DNA of 13,714 bases. Origin: Treponema sp. Its GTDB lineage: Bacteria > Spirochaetota > Spirochaetia > Treponematales > Breznakiellaceae. The notes under the pieces were generated by a model. It searched no databases and was not told the DNA's origin. It saw nothing but the letters and a program-made list of their open reading frames with translations. A program made the translations under genes and the position numbers. Below, piece after piece: positions 13,050-13,714 of the stretch. Within the stretch, counting starts at the first letter, position 1. Every line of letters begins with the position of its first letter. Location of the stretch: the NCBI GenBank assembly GCA_031277045.1, contig JAISLX010000060.1, positions 1-13,714 on the forward strand, written 5' to 3'.

Positions 13050-13714
13050 AGAAAAAAAATCGCATCCTGCTGCTCGATATCGGGGCCCTGTTTTTTTGTT
13101 TGGCGATCTTTGCGGCGCCCTTTTATTTTATCTTCCTCAATTCCGTCAAGGATCGCCGGGAGGCGGGACTGATGAATCTGGACTGGCCCGGCGCCTTTCA
13201 TTTTGAAAACTACGCCGAGGTGATCGCCACCCAAAACTATATGCTTATCCGGGCCTTCTACAACAGTATCCTTATCACCGCCGGTTCCATCCTGCTGCTT
13301 ATCCTTGTCTGTTCCCTGGCGGGTTACATTCTCCAGCGGGTGACCGGCAAGCTGCTGACGGGGATCAACTTCCTCATCCTCACGGGGCTCATGCTGCCCC
13401 CGGCGATTCTGCCCACCATCTGGGTCATGCAGCTTATCGGCATATACCGTTCCCTTTTCGGGATGATCCTGGTGGAGGCGGCCCTGAATATTCCCTTTAC
13501 GGTCATGCTCTACCGGGGGTACACCGCGTCCATTCCCCGGGAAATAGAGGAGGCCGCCTATGTGGACGGCTGTAACTCGGTGCGCCTCTTTTCCCAAATT
13601 ATTTTTCCCCTGCTCCTGCCGGTTACCGCCACCGTAACCGTCCTTTCGTCGGTCAACATCTTTAACGACTTTGTAAACCCCCTTTACTTTCTGCCGGGGG
13701 GTCAAAATCCTACC
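13046..13714 (+). CDS. Carbohydrate ABC transporter permease, MalG type, cut by window edge
   Basis: The frame runs from ATG 13046 to the last base without a stop (223 residues seen; the family has about 275-290). AGGAGG lies seven bases upstream and the ATGA overlap with the first permease shows translational coupling. The protein begins MKKKNRILLLDIGALFFCLA, a membrane helix, followed by NSVKDRREAGLMNLDWPGAF and FENYAEVI, then FYNSILITAGS and further helices. The EAA loop is IPREIEEAAYVDGCNSVRLF with a downstream FPLLLP, typical of the second permease of such transporters. Together with the first permease it forms the channel. The last helices and whatever follows lie outside the window. 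Confidence 0.92.
   Translation, partial: MKKKNRILLLDIGALFFCLAIFAAPFYFIFLNSVKDRREAGLMNLDWPGAFHFENYAEVIATQNYMLIRAFYNSILITAGSILLLILVCSLAGYILQRVTGKLLTGINFLILTGLMLPPAILPTIWVMQLIGIYRSLFGMILVEAALNIPFTVMLYRGYTASIPREIEEAAYVDGCNSVRLFSQIIFPLLLPVTATVTVLSSVNIFNDFVNPLYFLPGGQNPT

Overview
The window looks like a chromosomal accessory region from a fairly GC-rich spirochaete. A termite-gut-type Treponema is my best guess. The guess rests on the signal peptide of the solute-binding protein (cleaved before Gly-Gly-Gly, without a lipobox), on YesM/YesN-type sensor-regulator genes beside a sugar ABC transporter, and on many palindromic or repeated intergenic segments. No rRNA or tRNA gene is present to prove it.

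Layout, left to right. Bases 1-210 are the C-terminal end of an IS66-family transposase cut by the window edge. A cytoplasmic family GH78 alpha-L-rhamnosidase follows (487-3141, +). Convergent to it is a strikingly AT-rich gene for a DUF262-DUF1524 protein (3370-5001, -), which resembles a one-chain GmrSD-type modification-dependent restriction enzyme and has its own strong promoter. A hairpin-rich spacer (about 5140-5313) separates it from a two-component system on the minus strand: a receiver-AraC response regulator (5322-6803) and its membrane histidine kinase (6807-about 8637). The kinase is split by a one-base frameshift in a run of seven G, just after the phospho-histidine motif. Next is a hicA-hicB toxin-antitoxin pair (8767-9351, -); hicA also appears frameshifted near its 5' end, in a run of five A. 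A tandem array of ten 21-bp units (9545-9754) precedes an uncharacterised 236-aa protein (9830-10540, +). The window ends with a carbohydrate ABC transporter operon: solute-binding protein (10652-11947), first permease (12192-13049) and second permease (13046 to the edge).

How the parts fit. The kinase and regulator are of the kind that usually controls an adjacent sugar transporter. The enzyme at 487 could hydrolyse imported rhamnosides, although the link between rhamnosidase and transporter is only proximity. A conserved element of roughly 50-60 bp occurs three times in the same orientation (near 8669, 9421 and 10541). These copies bracket the hicAB pair and the repeat-plus-hypothetical segment, as if accessory cassettes had been placed between the regulator genes and their transporter. 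Two copies carry an identical 27-base core that includes a promoter-like ATACAA-17-TATA(A/C)T arrangement.

The most interesting points are the broken sensor kinase, the element-bounded cassettes, the 21-bp array in frame with the orphan gene, the isolated AT-rich restriction-like gene, and two strong hairpins between the solute-binding protein and permease genes. Both frameshifts lie in homopolymers, so sequencing error must be excluded first.
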